From contig JBBQAQ010000011.1 of the NCBI GenBank assembly GCA_038316435.1, positions 28,609-92,608 of the forward strand: DNA of 64,000 bases, in the 5' to 3' direction. This document shows positions 16,278 to 26,338 of this stretch, piece by piece (the first letter of the stretch is position 1; the number at the start of each line of letters is the position of its first letter). This DNA comes from JACJXF01 sp038316435. Its GTDB lineage: Bacteria > Bacteroidota > Bacteroidia > Bacteroidales > GCA-2748055. The notes under the pieces were generated by a model, which ran no database searches, was not told where the DNA came from, and worked only from the letters and a program-made list of their open reading frames with translations. A program made the position numbers and the translations under genes.

Positions 16278-17030
16278 GTGAAGAAGTTTTTCCTGACATT
16301 ATTGTCTGTTTTTCTGTGGATTTATTTTGCCTTATCTTCTTTTGTTTTTGCAATGGGTGGATTTTTTATAAAAGCCATTACGGTTATCCCTGACAAAAAT
16401 CTAAGGATACTCTGCAAGTACTCATGTTTTTGGGGAGCTCAGTATATCTGGGTAATCCCATTATGGGAACTAAAAATTTACGACAGAAACAAAATAGATG
16501 ACCGGAAAGTTCAGATCCTGGTTGTAAACCATCAGAGTTTTGCAGATATCCTGGTAATGAACAGCTTGTTTAAGCATTTTCGATGGACTTCAAAAGCAGA
16601 AAACTTTCGCGTTCCTCTGGTTGGCTGGTCATTGACACTGAACAGGGCGATAAAAATATACCGTGGAGCAAGCGATGCATGGCATAAGTTCGAGGCTCAG
16701 GCTGTCAAGTCTATATCAGATGGCAATTCACTTTTGATATTTCCGGAAGGCACTCGTTCCAGGACTGGAAACATTGGTAAATTTAAAGAGGGAGCATTCA
16801 GGCTTGCTTTGCAAACAAAAACAGAGATACAGCCCTTGGTTTTGGATGGTACCTTTGCAGCAGTTCCAAAATCAGGTTGGGTTCTGAAAGGAAAACAGAA
16901 AATAGTTCTGAAAGTGTTGGAGCCAATTCCTTATGAACGCTTTAAAGATCTTTCCCCCTCGCAGCTTGCAGAAAAAGTGCAAGGAATCATCACTGCTGCG
17001 CTGGTTGAGATCAGAACAAAAGGAATTTAA
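16278..17030 (+). CDS. 1-acyl-sn-glycerol-3-phosphate acyltransferase (PlsC-like)
   Basis: The protein has 250 residues with an N-terminal membrane anchor (residues 1-30). The acyltransferase blocks are VVNHQSFADIL (near 83, the family H-x4-D motif) and FPEGTRSRTGNIGKFKEG (near 154). It should transfer an acyl chain to lysophosphatidic acid, or a related lipid, at the inner membrane. Its stop overlaps the next start (TAATG), so the following methyltransferase-like protein is probably translationally coupled. Confidence 0.9.
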   Translation: MKKFFLTLLSVFLWIYFALSSFVFAMGGFFIKAITVIPDKNLRILCKYSCFWGAQYIWVIPLWELKIYDRNKIDDRKVQILVVNHQSFADILVMNSLFKHFRWTSKAENFRVPLVGWSLTLNRAIKIYRGASDAWHKFEAQAVKSISDGNSLLIFPEGTRSRTGNIGKFKEGAFRLALQTKTEIQPLVLDGTFAAVPKSGWVLKGKQKIVLKVLEPIPYERFKDLSPSQLAEKVQGIITAALVEIRTKGI

Positions 17031-17815
17031 TGCTTTCTCAGGCACCTGAACGAAAAATCCTGAGGAGAATGAATTATATCTCCGATCAGAAGGGAATTCT
17101 GCGTCGTTATATTCGTGAACAAGGATTGTGGAATAGCCATCTTCAAAATGCCGGGAGTTTTATAATTCATGTTCTGCAAAATCACCCTGTTAATCATATC
17201 GTGCTTCTGGGAAGTGGATGGTTACTTGATTTCCCGATTGAAAAAATTCTACCATTAGTTCAGAAAATTACACTGGTTGACATTTATTTTCCTCAGGAAA
17301 TTCTCAAAAAAGCAGAATCCATGAAAGGAGTCGAATGTGTTGCTGCAGATATAACGGGAGGATATATTGGAACAATCTATGATTCGCTTAGAAAACTCCG
17401 TTCAGATTTTACAATTCCGGATACTATAAAATCCCCTTATATTGAACCTGAAAAGGGAAAGTTATTAATCTCCCTTAACATTATGAACCAGTTGGATATT
17501 CTGCTGGTCGACTATATTAAAAGTAAAATTATTATCAGCGAGGAACAGATTCTGGAATTTAGAAAACGACTCCAGGAAGATCATAAAAAACTACTTTTTG
17601 ATCATCCATATATCCTAATTACCGATTGCCATGAATTACTTATCAACAGCACAGGCAATATACTGGAAGATAGGGAATTAATTTTTACAGAATTGCCTTC
17701 AGGGGATATTTTCGAGGAATGGGAATGGCTATTCGATTCTCACCAGCTTTACAATGCCGATGCAGATACCGTTATGAAAGTGAAAGCTGTATTTTCCAAT
17801 GGCGCAGGTATTTAA
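17030..17815 (+). CDS. Methyltransferase-like protein of unknown function
   Basis: The protein has 261 residues. I recognise no named family. Near residue 58 a Rossmann-type glycine loop (IVLLGSGWLLDFP) is followed 25 residues later by a strand ending in an acidic residue (ITLVDIYFP), and then by VAADITGGY. This layout fits a SAM- or nucleotide-binding fold. The later motifs of classical methyltransferases are not obvious. No signal peptide or membrane segment is seen. It is coupled to the plsC-like gene by TAATG, which hints at a lipid-related role, but that is inference. Confidence 0.7.
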   Translation: MLSQAPERKILRRMNYISDQKGILRRYIREQGLWNSHLQNAGSFIIHVLQNHPVNHIVLLGSGWLLDFPIEKILPLVQKITLVDIYFPQEILKKAESMKGVECVAADITGGYIGTIYDSLRKLRSDFTIPDTIKSPYIEPEKGKLLISLNIMNQLDILLVDYIKSKIIISEEQILEFRKRLQEDHKKLLFDHPYILITDCHELLINSTGNILEDRELIFTELPSGDIFEEWEWLFDSHQLYNADADTVMKVKAVFSNGAGI

Positions 17816-17880
17816 CAACTGTCTTCCTTGTGTTCATTTCTTTGTTGAAAAACAAATAAAGGAAGCCGTCATGTTTTGAG

Positions 17881-17888
17881 TATATTTG
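17881..17888 (+). promoter_or_regulatory. parE -7 box
   Basis: TATATTTG, followed by CGC, is an exact TAnnTTTG match, 17 bp before the parE ATG. The leader would be about ten bases. This placement excludes the longer frame that starts at 17876. Confidence 0.55.
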
Positions 17889-17905
17889 CGCAAATTACCT
17901 TGATT

Positions 17906-19795
17906 ATGACTGGGAATTATTCGGAAGATAGCATAAGAACGCTGGATTGGAAGGAACACATCCGCAGGCGCCCCGGTATGTATATCGGCAAACTTGGTGA
18001 CGGATCTTCTCCTGACGATGGGGTGTACATTCTTATGAAGGAAGTACTCGATAACGCTGTGGATGAGTATATGATGGGATTCGGGAAAGCAATCGATATC
18101 ACCATCGAAGATCGTGTTGTTAGAATCCGGGATTTTGGAAGAGGTATTCCACTTGGGAAACTGGTTGAGGCTGTTTCTAAAATGAATACCGGAGCAAAAT
18201 ACGATTCAAGGGTATTTAAAAAATCTGTGGGTTTGAATGGAGTCGGGGTGAAAGCAGTTAATGCTCTTTCATCGAAGTTTCATATTGAAGCCATTCGTGA
18301 AGGCCGGATGAAAACTGCCGAATTCAGTCAGGGAGAACTCATTACAGATGCGCCGGAAACCGACACCAACGAAAAAAACGGAACCATAGTTGTCTTCTCA
18401 CCTGATGAGGTCTTATTCGGTCGCTTCCGCTTTATCGATGAGTACATTGAGACCATGATTAAAAATTATGTGTATCTGAATGCCGGGCTCACGATCTCTT
18501 ACAACGGGAATAAGTTTATTTCAAAAAACGGTCTGTTCGATCTGCTTACTGAAAACATGGGTGGTGAAGGTCTTTACCCCATTATCCATTTGCAAACTGA
18601 AGATATTGAGGTTGCTATTACTCACGGCGAACAGTACGGCGAAGAATATTACAGTTTTGTCAACGGACAGCATACAACTCAGGGAGGAACGCATCTTCTC
18701 GCTTTCAGGGAAGCTCTGGTTAAAACCATTCGGGAATTTTACAAAAAGGATTTTGATCCGGCCGACATACGTGCATCGATAATAGCTGCCATAAGTATAA
18801 AAGTTGAAGAGCCGGTTTTTGAATCGCAGACCAAAACCAAGCTCGGATCAAAAGACATGGGTCCAGAGGGACCTTCCGTTAGAAATTTCATCATGAATTT
18901 TATTTCTTCCAAACTTGATGATTATCTGCATAAAAATCCAGAGACTGCAAATATCCTGCTTAGAAAAATTCAGGAGTCGGAAAAGGAAAGAAAAGCCATT
19001 TCAGGTATTCAGAAACTTGCGCGAGACAGAGCAAAAAAGGCAAATCTTCATAATAAAAAATTACGCGACTGCCGGACTCATTACAATACAACCGATGAGA
19101 GAAATGATGAGACAACTCTTTTTATTACAGAGGGAGATTCGGCCAGTGGTTCTATTACTAAATCAAGAGATGTTAACGTACAAGCTGTATTCAGCCTGAA
19201 AGGAAAACCACTAAATGTCTACGGACTTACGAAAAAAATCGTTTACGAGAACGAGGAGTTTAACCTACTTCAATCGGCACTTGATATTGAAGAAGGCTTG
19301 GACACGCTGAGGTACAAATATGTTGTGATAGCAACAGATGCCGATGTTGATGGGATGCACATCCGTTTATTGTTGATTACATTTTTCCTTCAGTTCTTCC
19401 CAAATCTGGTAAGAACAGGTCACCTGTACATTCTCAAAACTCCACTTTTCAGAGTTCGAAATAAAACAAAAACTATTTATTGCTATTCGGAAGAAGAAAA
19501 ACAAAAGGCCATGCTGAAACTTGGAGCAAATCCTGAGATTACCCGTTTTAAAGGTCTTGGAGAAATCTCCCCTGATGAATTTAAAAATTTTATAGGAAAA
19601 GATATAAAACTGGAACCTGTCAGGTTGCATAAGGACGATTCAATTAGCGGAATTCTTGAGTATTACATGGGAAAAAATACTCCTGAACGTCAGGATTTTA
19701 TTATTGCAAACCTTAAAATTGAAGAAGATGTAATTGAGGAGGAAAAGTCGGAGCAGGTATCTGAAGCTGAAACAGTTATGGAAGAATTGGCCTGA
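17906..19795 (+). CDS. parE: DNA topoisomerase IV subunit B
   Basis: The protein has 629 residues. The GHKL ATPase site is seen in EVLDNAVDEY (near 46) and RDFGRGIPL (near 75), with NGVGVKAVNAL as the ATP lid. The TOPRIM domain shows TEGDSASGS (near 408) and DADVDGMHI (near 478). The short C-terminal part and the adjacency to parC favour ParE over GyrB. It provides ATP-driven strand passage for decatenation with ParC. The tail is acidic (EEDVIEEEKSEQVSEAE). Confidence 0.93.
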   Translation: MTGNYSEDSIRTLDWKEHIRRRPGMYIGKLGDGSSPDDGVYILMKEVLDNAVDEYMMGFGKAIDITIEDRVVRIRDFGRGIPLGKLVEAVSKMNTGAKYDSRVFKKSVGLNGVGVKAVNALSSKFHIEAIREGRMKTAEFSQGELITDAPETDTNEKNGTIVVFSPDEVLFGRFRFIDEYIETMIKNYVYLNAGLTISYNGNKFISKNGLFDLLTENMGGEGLYPIIHLQTEDIEVAITHGEQYGEEYYSFVNGQHTTQGGTHLLAFREALVKTIREFYKKDFDPADIRASIIAAISIKVEEPVFESQTKTKLGSKDMGPEGPSVRNFIMNFISSKLDDYLHKNPETANILLRKIQESEKERKAISGIQKLARDRAKKANLHNKKLRDCRTHYNTTDERNDETTLFITEGDSASGSITKSRDVNVQAVFSLKGKPLNVYGLTKKIVYENEEFNLLQSALDIEEGLDTLRYKYVVIATDADVDGMHIRLLLITFFLQFFPNLVRTGHLYILKTPLFRVRNKTKTIYCYSEEEKQKAMLKLGANPEITRFKGLGEISPDEFKNFIGKDIKLEPVRLHKDDSISGILEYYMGKNTPERQDFIIANLKIEEDVIEEEKSEQVSEAETVMEELA

Positions 19796-19849
19796 CCAAC
19801 TTGATGTTTGATTGCGTTTTAGAAAAAATATTTAGAATAGTTTGAATAC

Positions 19850-22501
19850 ATGTCTAGCGATTTTGAATTAATAGAGGACCAGGAAGAGGTTAAACCGGAA
19901 TTTTTTGATAATCCTACTGAAGGTGGTGCACGAGAGGATGAAAATCTTCCAAAGGTAATTCACTTGGGTGGGATGTATCAGGACTGGTTTCTTGATTACG
20001 CTTCCTATGTAATCCTTGAGCGCGCTGTTCCTCATATGGACGATGGATTGAAACCCGTTCAGAGAAGGATAATGCATGCAATGAAACGTCTTGATGATGG
20101 CAGGTACAACAAGGTTGCCAACATTATCGGACATACCATGCAGTATCATCCTCATGGCGATGCATCAATCGGCGACGCATTGGTACAGCTTGGACAGAAA
20201 GATCTGCTAGTCGACTGTCAGGGTAACTGGGGAAATATCCACACTGGGGATAGCGCTGCTGCGCCCAGATATATTGAAGCTCGTTTATCAAAATTTGCTC
20301 TTGAAATTGTCTTTAATCCTAAAACTACCAACTGGAAACTTACCTATGATGGTAGAAACAAGGAGCCACAGACACTTCCGGTTAAATTTCCTCTGCTGCT
20401 TGCCCAGGGAGCTGAAGGTATTGCGGTAGGATTAGCTTCAAAAATTCTCCCTCACAATTTCAACGAGTTGATTGATGCATCGATAAATTACCTTCAGGGC
20501 AAAGAATTTGAGATTTTCCCCGATTTCGCCACCGGCGGACTTGCTGATTTCTCAAGATATAATGATGGTCTTAGAGGCGGAGCAGTAAAAGTTAGGGCTA
20601 AAATTGAAAAGCTCGATAAAAAGACTTTGCTTATTCGTGAAATTCCATTTGGTAAAAACACAAGCAGTCTTATTGAATCTATCCTGAAAGCCAATGAAAA
20701 AGGGAAGATAAAAATCCGTAAGATTGACGATAATACGGCTGAGAATGTTGAAATTCTGGTTCATCTGGGACTCAATGTTTCCCCCGATAAAACTATCGAT
20801 GCTCTTTATGCCTTCACAGATTGTGAGCTTCCGATTTCGCCGAACTGCTGCATAATTGAAGATAATAAACCCCGTTTTGTAGGAGTAACGGAAGTTCTTA
20901 AACTGAATACCGATCATGCTCTTGAACTCCTGAAAAAAGAATTGCAGATTCGCCTTTCAGAACTTGAGGAAGGCTGGCATTTTTCGTCCCTCGAAAAAAT
21001 ATTTATTGAGAAAAAGATTTACAGGGACATTGAAGAATGCGAAACCTGGGAAGCAATTTTAGAAGCTATCGACAAAGGATTTGTCCCCTATAAAGATTTA
21101 TTTAAAAGAGAAATTACCATTGAGGATATTACCCGGCTAACCGAAATCAAAATCAAACGGATTTCTAAATTCGATGCTAATAAAGCCGACGAGATTATCA
21201 AAGGAATTGAAACTGAAATTGAAGAGGTATTGAACCATTTGAATAATATCGTTGAATACACGATCAATTATTTCAGGCAAATAAAGAAAAAATACGGCAA
21301 AGGCAGAGATCGTAAAACGGAAATCAGAAACTTTGAAACCATCGAAGCCACTAAGGTTGTGGTTGCAAACGAAAAGCTTTATGTGAACCGCGAAGAAGGA
21401 TTCTTTGGCACAGGCCTCAAGAAAGATGAATTTATTTGCGATTGTTCTGATATTGATGAAGTTATAACGTTCCGTAAAGATGGAATGTTTATCGTAAATA
21501 AAGTGGCCGACAAAGTCTTTGCCGGTAAAGATATTATTCATATTGAGGTGTTCCGGCGCAACGATGCACGAACCATTTATAATGTGGTGTATTTCGACGG
21601 GCAAACCGGACATACCATGATGAAGCGTTCACCGGTAACGGGAATCACAAGGGACAAGGAATACAGTTTTATCAAAGAACATAAGAATTCGAAAATTTTA
21701 TATATGACGGCCAATCCCAATGGCGAGGCTGAAATGATAAAAGTTTACCTGAAACCCCGACCACGATTGAAAAGCCTTGTTCTCGAAATGGATTTCAGCG
21801 AACTGGCCATTAAGGGAAAAGCATCTCAGGGAAATATCCTTACCAAGCACAGTGTCCACAAAATTGTGATGAAAGAAAAGGGTGTTTCTACTCTCGGGGG
21901 AAGAAAAGTATGGTGGGATGAAGACGTGATGCGGCTTAACGCTGATGGAAGAGGGAAATTTCTGGGAGAATTTGTAGGTAGCGACCAAATTCTTGTGATC
22001 ACCAAAACAGGTATGTTCAGAACCAGTAATTTTGATCTGAGTAACCATTATGAGGATAATATTCTGATCATTGAAAAATTCCGGATTGAAAAGATTTTTT
22101 CAGCTGCATATTTTGATGGAGAACAGAGCTTATATTACCTGAAACGATTTACTCTTGAAGAGTCTGAAAAACCTCAGAGTATCATTGGGGAGCATGCTGA
22201 ATCGAAGTTAATTCGGTTGTCGGAGGTTGATTACCCAAGGTTGGAAGTCAGATTTGGCGGCAAAAACAAAACCCGTGAACCGGAAATTATTGAGGCTGCC
22301 GATTTCATTGGAATAAAGAGTTTTAAGGCAAAAGGTAAACGTTTATCAACATACGAAGTAAGTGTTGTAAAGGAACTGGAGCCACTGATCAGGGAAACAC
22401 CACCTGAGCCAACTCCTGCTGAGCCTAAAGTAACTCCTCCTGATAAAACTGCTCCTCCGGAAGGTCCTGTAACCGGAAGTCAGATGTCACTAGATCTTTA
22501 A
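19850..22501 (+). CDS. parC: DNA topoisomerase IV subunit A
   Basis: The protein has 883 residues. The winged-helix cleavage core carries ERAVPHMDDGLKPVQRRIM near 58 and the catalytic tyrosine at 141 in APRYIEARL. The quinolone-contact loop reads HPHGDASIGDAL, so the position of E. coli GyrA Ser83 is Ala. This arrangement is, to my knowledge, usual for Bacteroidota ParC. The C-terminal beta-pinwheel region is present but divergent. The last 40 residues are a proline/threonine-rich linker ending SQMSLDL. It follows parE by 54 bp and is probably co-expressed. aroK follows after 15 bp. Confidence 0.94.
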   Translation: MSSDFELIEDQEEVKPEFFDNPTEGGAREDENLPKVIHLGGMYQDWFLDYASYVILERAVPHMDDGLKPVQRRIMHAMKRLDDGRYNKVANIIGHTMQYHPHGDASIGDALVQLGQKDLLVDCQGNWGNIHTGDSAAAPRYIEARLSKFALEIVFNPKTTNWKLTYDGRNKEPQTLPVKFPLLLAQGAEGIAVGLASKILPHNFNELIDASINYLQGKEFEIFPDFATGGLADFSRYNDGLRGGAVKVRAKIEKLDKKTLLIREIPFGKNTSSLIESILKANEKGKIKIRKIDDNTAENVEILVHLGLNVSPDKTIDALYAFTDCELPISPNCCIIEDNKPRFVGVTEVLKLNTDHALELLKKELQIRLSELEEGWHFSSLEKIFIEKKIYRDIEECETWEAILEAIDKGFVPYKDLFKREITIEDITRLTEIKIKRISKFDANKADEIIKGIETEIEEVLNHLNNIVEYTINYFRQIKKKYGKGRDRKTEIRNFETIEATKVVVANEKLYVNREEGFFGTGLKKDEFICDCSDIDEVITFRKDGMFIVNKVADKVFAGKDIIHIEVFRRNDARTIYNVVYFDGQTGHTMMKRSPVTGITRDKEYSFIKEHKNSKILYMTANPNGEAEMIKVYLKPRPRLKSLVLEMDFSELAIKGKASQGNILTKHSVHKIVMKEKGVSTLGGRKVWWDEDVMRLNADGRGKFLGEFVGSDQILVITKTGMFRTSNFDLSNHYEDNILIIEKFRIEKIFSAAYFDGEQSLYYLKRFTLEESEKPQSIIGEHAESKLIRLSEVDYPRLEVRFGGKNKTREPEIIEAADFIGIKSFKAKGKRLSTYEVSVVKELEPLIRETPPEPTPAEPKVTPPDKTAPPEGPVTGSQMSLDL

Positions 22502-22516
22502 AAAGCTATCAAAACC

Positions 22517-23023
22517 TTGAAAATATACCTGATAGGTTTTATGGGTGTTGGAAAAACCTCCACAGGAAGAAAACTGTCAGGAATTCTTGGTATCAGATTT
22601 ACAGATATGGATGCTGTAATTGAAGAGCAGGAAGGAATGAGCGTGCAAGAGATTTTTAATCAAAAAGGCGAAGAATGGTTCAGGAACAAAGAAACAGAAG
22701 TGCTGAAACAACTCTCTGTTGCTAATGAGAATTTGATTATCGCCACTGGTGGAGGAACACCATGTTTCAATGAAAATATGGAGATAATAAACGCTACCGG
22801 GATATCGTTCTATCTGCAAATGTCACCTGTTGCTCTTGTAAAACGCTTAACCCGGACGGAAAAGCGCACAAGACCTTTAATTGCAGGAAAAACTGATGAG
22901 GAACTTATTGAATATATTCAATTAAAACTTAGTGAGCGGGAACAGTTCTATCTAAAGTCGAAATTTATTATCCCTGCTGACAATATCAGAATTGAGGATA
23001 TTGTCTCAAATTTAAAGCTATAA
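22517..23023 (+). CDS. aroK: Shikimate kinase
   Basis: The protein has 168 residues. It phosphorylates shikimate in aromatic amino-acid synthesis. The Walker A motif GFMGVGKTST lies at residues 7-16, the shikimate-binding TDMD near 30, TGGGTPCF near 78, and the lid RTEKRTRPLI near 112. The family requires the first strand KIYLIGF, and the only start ahead of it is TTG at 22517. A TTG start is therefore very likely. It is the last gene of the parE-parC-aroK run. Confidence 0.94.
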   Translation: MKIYLIGFMGVGKTSTGRKLSGILGIRFTDMDAVIEEQEGMSVQEIFNQKGEEWFRNKETEVLKQLSVANENLIIATGGGTPCFNENMEIINATGISFYLQMSPVALVKRLTRTEKRTRPLIAGKTDEELIEYIQLKLSEREQFYLKSKFIIPADNIRIEDIVSNLKL

Positions 23024-23196
23024 TTCTTTCGATTACCAACCTTGAAAATTTGGTTTTACTTATCAGTTATATGTGAATCATTTTTTTGAGTGTATTTATT
23101 TAGCCAAACAGGTTTTCCTGTTAAAAAAAAACTATCTAAAATGGCAATCAGTAATGTGTTTTTTAATATATTGCTGAACAATAAACATGTTTGAAT

Positions 23197-26100
23197 ATGC
23201 CGGGTGGAATTGCTAGAGCTTTTAACATCGAAAAAAATGAGCAGGCAGTTGTATTTATATTGATTCTCCAATCGGTATTTATTGGATTTTTTGCTGGTTC
23301 TTTTGACGTTGGTGCGCAGTCACTCTTTCTTAGCGTTTATCCGGCATCACTGATTCCAAAGGCCTTTGTAATTTCGGGAATAGTCGGGATTTTAATCACT
23401 TCAATATACACTCGTCTGCAATCCTTGATGAAATTTTCGAATTTCGTTTTATTGAACTTTATTTTCGTCGCTTTGATGACTGCCCTTCTCCGATTAGGGT
23501 TCCAGTTTACCGACGACAAAAGATTAGTATTTGCGGTTTTTGTAATGATGGGACCGCTTACTATTGTCAGTTTCCTTGGTTTTTGGGGAACCGTTGGTAG
23601 ATTATTCACACTCAGGCAAGGGAAGAGATTATTTGGGTTGATCGATACGGGTCAGATTTTTGGGATAATCGTAGTTTCTTTTACAATTCCAATCCTGATT
23701 AGTTTTAATTTCGAAGTTTTAAATACTTTGTTGCTTTGCACGATAAGTATAATTGCTGCATTAGGTCTACAAATCTTTATTTCAAGTAGGTTCAGTTTTC
23801 AAAGCATTGAAAATAAGACAGCCATAGAGAGTAATTTCTTTGATTTGTTTAAAAATAAGTATACAGTTCTGATGGCATTATTTATCGTGTTTTCAGTAGT
23901 TGCAGCATTCTTTGTTCATTTCTCCTTTTTAACAGTTCTTGAAGAAAACTATCCGGATCCAAATGCACTTGCTTCATTTTTAGGGGCATTCATGGGTACT
24001 CTGACGATATTTACCATACTGATAAAAACTTTTGTTTACGGGAAGTTGATGAAAACTTATGGGCTGAAACTGGCTCTGATTCTTTCGCCTATCTTACTTG
24101 GATTATTCACAGCCATTGCTGCCGTTATCGGGAGTATATATGGGTTTACTGCTGCATCAGCAAGTTTTGCATTCTTTTTCCTTTTGATTGTTTTAAGTAA
24201 GCTTTTTGCGAAAAGTCTAAAAGATTCCATAGAAGTTCCTGCTTCAAAAATCCTCTATCAATCTCTAGATGTTAATATCCGATATGGGGTTCAGGCAAGG
24301 ATTGATGGCACTGTCAACGAACTTGCTGCCTTTTCTTCCGGATTACTTCTTGCCGGATTGGGAATGATAAGCTTTGTTAAAATTATCCACTTTTCCTGGT
24401 TTCTACTTCTTGTATTATTGGTTTGGGTTTTCATTGGATTCCGATTGTACAATGCCTATAGGCAATCATTGGAATCTTCCTTGAAAAAATTTCAACATCT
24501 TATCGTAGGAGAAAACGCAGAACTTTCATTGCTCGAGAAAGTCGTTCCGGGTATCAGCGATTCATCAAAAGTTGAAGCTGTTCTTGAATTCGCACCCCAA
24601 TCATGGAATGGATTTATCAGTAAAAACATTCCGGCTCTTGCAGTTGAAAATGAAAAGATACGTTCTCGTAGTATTCGTATTATTGAAGATTTGGATTTAA
24701 GGGAAGTTACTGATTCTCTGAATAAATTTGTTGTTGATGAAAATTCAGCACAAAAATCACACATCAAAGAACTTCTTGAACGGTTCGGGACAGATGGACA
24801 GAAATATGGTGAAGAGGAAATCAGAAGGTTGTTAAAGAGCGAAAATCCCCTCGACAGAAAGAAAGGCTTAATCGTTATTCTTGAAAAAAATGATCCAAAG
24901 TATTTTCCGCGCATTGTTCCCTTGTTCAGGGACGCTTCCTTGTCGGTTAGAATCAGTGCCATACATGCTGCAGGAGTTCTGAATAGAAAAGATTTCGTTA
25001 CTTACCTGATCGACATGCTTGAAGATTCTGTTCATTATCCCTATGCGTTTAATGCGCTCTGTACTATGAATGAGGATGTTCTTGAAAACCTTGAGCATGG
25101 CTTTCATAAAACGGGCATTACCGAAAAGGGAATGGTAAGAATAACCAGAGTTATGTGTTCCATCGGCACGGTTAAGGCAGCCGGCTATCTCATTGGTAAA
25201 TTGGATCATTATAATAAAAACGTTTTTCTGCATGCTGTGAAGGGATTACAGAGAATTTCGTTTTTTCTGGGTGAAAGTAACAAAGCGAAAATCTTCGGTG
25301 CATTAAACAGGATTTCGGGTATAACTGCTTGGAACCTGTCTGCAAAATACAGCCTCAAAGATTATCCTGCAGCGGATGAATTGTCTATCGCTTTGGATGA
25401 AGAAATACATGAAAACTACAATCTGATTTATTCAATTTTATCAATAGCATACGATCCTGCTACAATATATCATATTAGAAAAAATCTTGAAAGCAGCACC
25501 TCAGAGGGAATTGGATTTGCAATTGAACTTCTCGATATATTTATCGATGAAGCAATTAAGCCTTATTTGTTTCCGTTATTAGATGATTCAGCGGTGGCAG
25601 AAAAAGTCAGACTTTTGCAATCAGAATTTCCAGTTGAGTTGATGAAACCGGAAGAGCTTTTGCTCACAATTATCAATCGTGATTATAACCAGATAAACGC
25701 TTATACTCGTGTTTGTGCTATTCAAACTCTCAATAAAATAGAAGGATTTCACCCAGGGAAAGACGTGGTTGCACACATCTTTAATCCCGATCCATTGCTT
25801 AGAGAAGAAGCTTCAATACTCGTTTCTAAACTTGAACATGAATTATTTAGTGAGGTTCTTAAAAGACTTCCATCTTCATACTCCTCCAAAATATGCGAGT
25901 TCCTGAAATCGAACGGTACAAATGCAGATATTGGATTATTTACAAAATTCCGGTTTCTGAGAGATAATGAATTTTCAAAAAGATTTAAAAATCAGCAACT
26001 TTTAAATATTGCAAGAAGGTTTGAATTGTATTATTTTGATGGTTATTTGCCATTGTCTCAAATTTTGAAACCTGAGCATTTTTTGTTAATCGTTGAAGGT

Positions 26101-26328
26101 GAACTAAAATTGAAGAAAGAAGGAATATTTACCAGTTACATAAAAGGAGATTTGCTTGAAGTTTCAGATATATCGGGAGTATCATTGGATATTTCAATTC
26201 CTGAAAATAATAGTAGAATTAAGTTTATGCTGATTGACAAGTCTTCTGTGCAGGAATTAGTTTTTGATGATGAAAACGCGTATTTCCCGTTTGCTGAGTT
26301 GCTTTTCGCATCAAACCATCTGTATTAA
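23197..26328 (+). CDS. ADP/ATP-carrier-like MFS protein fused to HEAT repeats and a cNMP-binding-like domain
   Basis: The protein has 1043 residues from the ATG at 23197; a TTG two codons earlier is in frame. Residues 1-425 contain about 12 membrane segments with an NTT/MFS-type layout. Residues of about 430-930 are soluble and helical, with HEAT-like units (for example YFPRIVPLFRDASLSVRISA). The last 110 residues (from FDGYLPLSQILKPEHFLLIVEGELKL) resemble a degenerate cyclic-nucleotide-binding beta-roll without the usual phosphate-binding cassette. Such fusions occur in Bacteroidota with no assigned substrate. It opens a six-gene co-directional run, and the next start lies 10 bp after its stop. 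Confidence 0.75.
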   Translation: MPGGIARAFNIEKNEQAVVFILILQSVFIGFFAGSFDVGAQSLFLSVYPASLIPKAFVISGIVGILITSIYTRLQSLMKFSNFVLLNFIFVALMTALLRLGFQFTDDKRLVFAVFVMMGPLTIVSFLGFWGTVGRLFTLRQGKRLFGLIDTGQIFGIIVVSFTIPILISFNFEVLNTLLLCTISIIAALGLQIFISSRFSFQSIENKTAIESNFFDLFKNKYTVLMALFIVFSVVAAFFVHFSFLTVLEENYPDPNALASFLGAFMGTLTIFTILIKTFVYGKLMKTYGLKLALILSPILLGLFTAIAAVIGSIYGFTAASASFAFFFLLIVLSKLFAKSLKDSIEVPASKILYQSLDVNIRYGVQARIDGTVNELAAFSSGLLLAGLGMISFVKIIHFSWFLLLVLLVWVFIGFRLYNAYRQSLESSLKKFQHLIVGENAELSLLEKVVPGISDSSKVEAVLEFAPQSWNGFISKNIPALAVENEKIRSRSIRIIEDLDLREVTDSLNKFVVDENSAQKSHIKELLERFGTDGQKYGEEEIRRLLKSENPLDRKKGLIVILEKNDPKYFPRIVPLFRDASLSVRISAIHAAGVLNRKDFVTYLIDMLEDSVHYPYAFNALCTMNEDVLENLEHGFHKTGITEKGMVRITRVMCSIGTVKAAGYLIGKLDHYNKNVFLHAVKGLQRISFFLGESNKAKIFGALNRISGITAWNLSAKYSLKDYPAADELSIALDEEIHENYNLIYSILSIAYDPATIYHIRKNLESSTSEGIGFAIELLDIFIDEAIKPYLFPLLDDSAVAEKVRLLQSEFPVELMKPEELLLTIINRDYNQINAYTRVCAIQTLNKIEGFHPGKDVVAHIFNPDPLLREEASILVSKLEHELFSEVLKRLPSSYSSKICEFLKSNGTNADIGLFTKFRFLRDNEFSKRFKNQQLLNIARRFELYYFDGYLPLSQILKPEHFLLIVEGELKLKKEGIFTSYIKGDLLEVSDISGVSLDISIPENNSRIKFMLIDKSSVQELVFDDENAYFPFAELLFASNHLY

Positions 26329-26338
26329 TTATATTTTA

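Noticed and set aside
21137..21613. Minus-strand ORF of 158 codons
   Set aside because: It is antisense to parC, and its composition follows the shadow of the parC codons.
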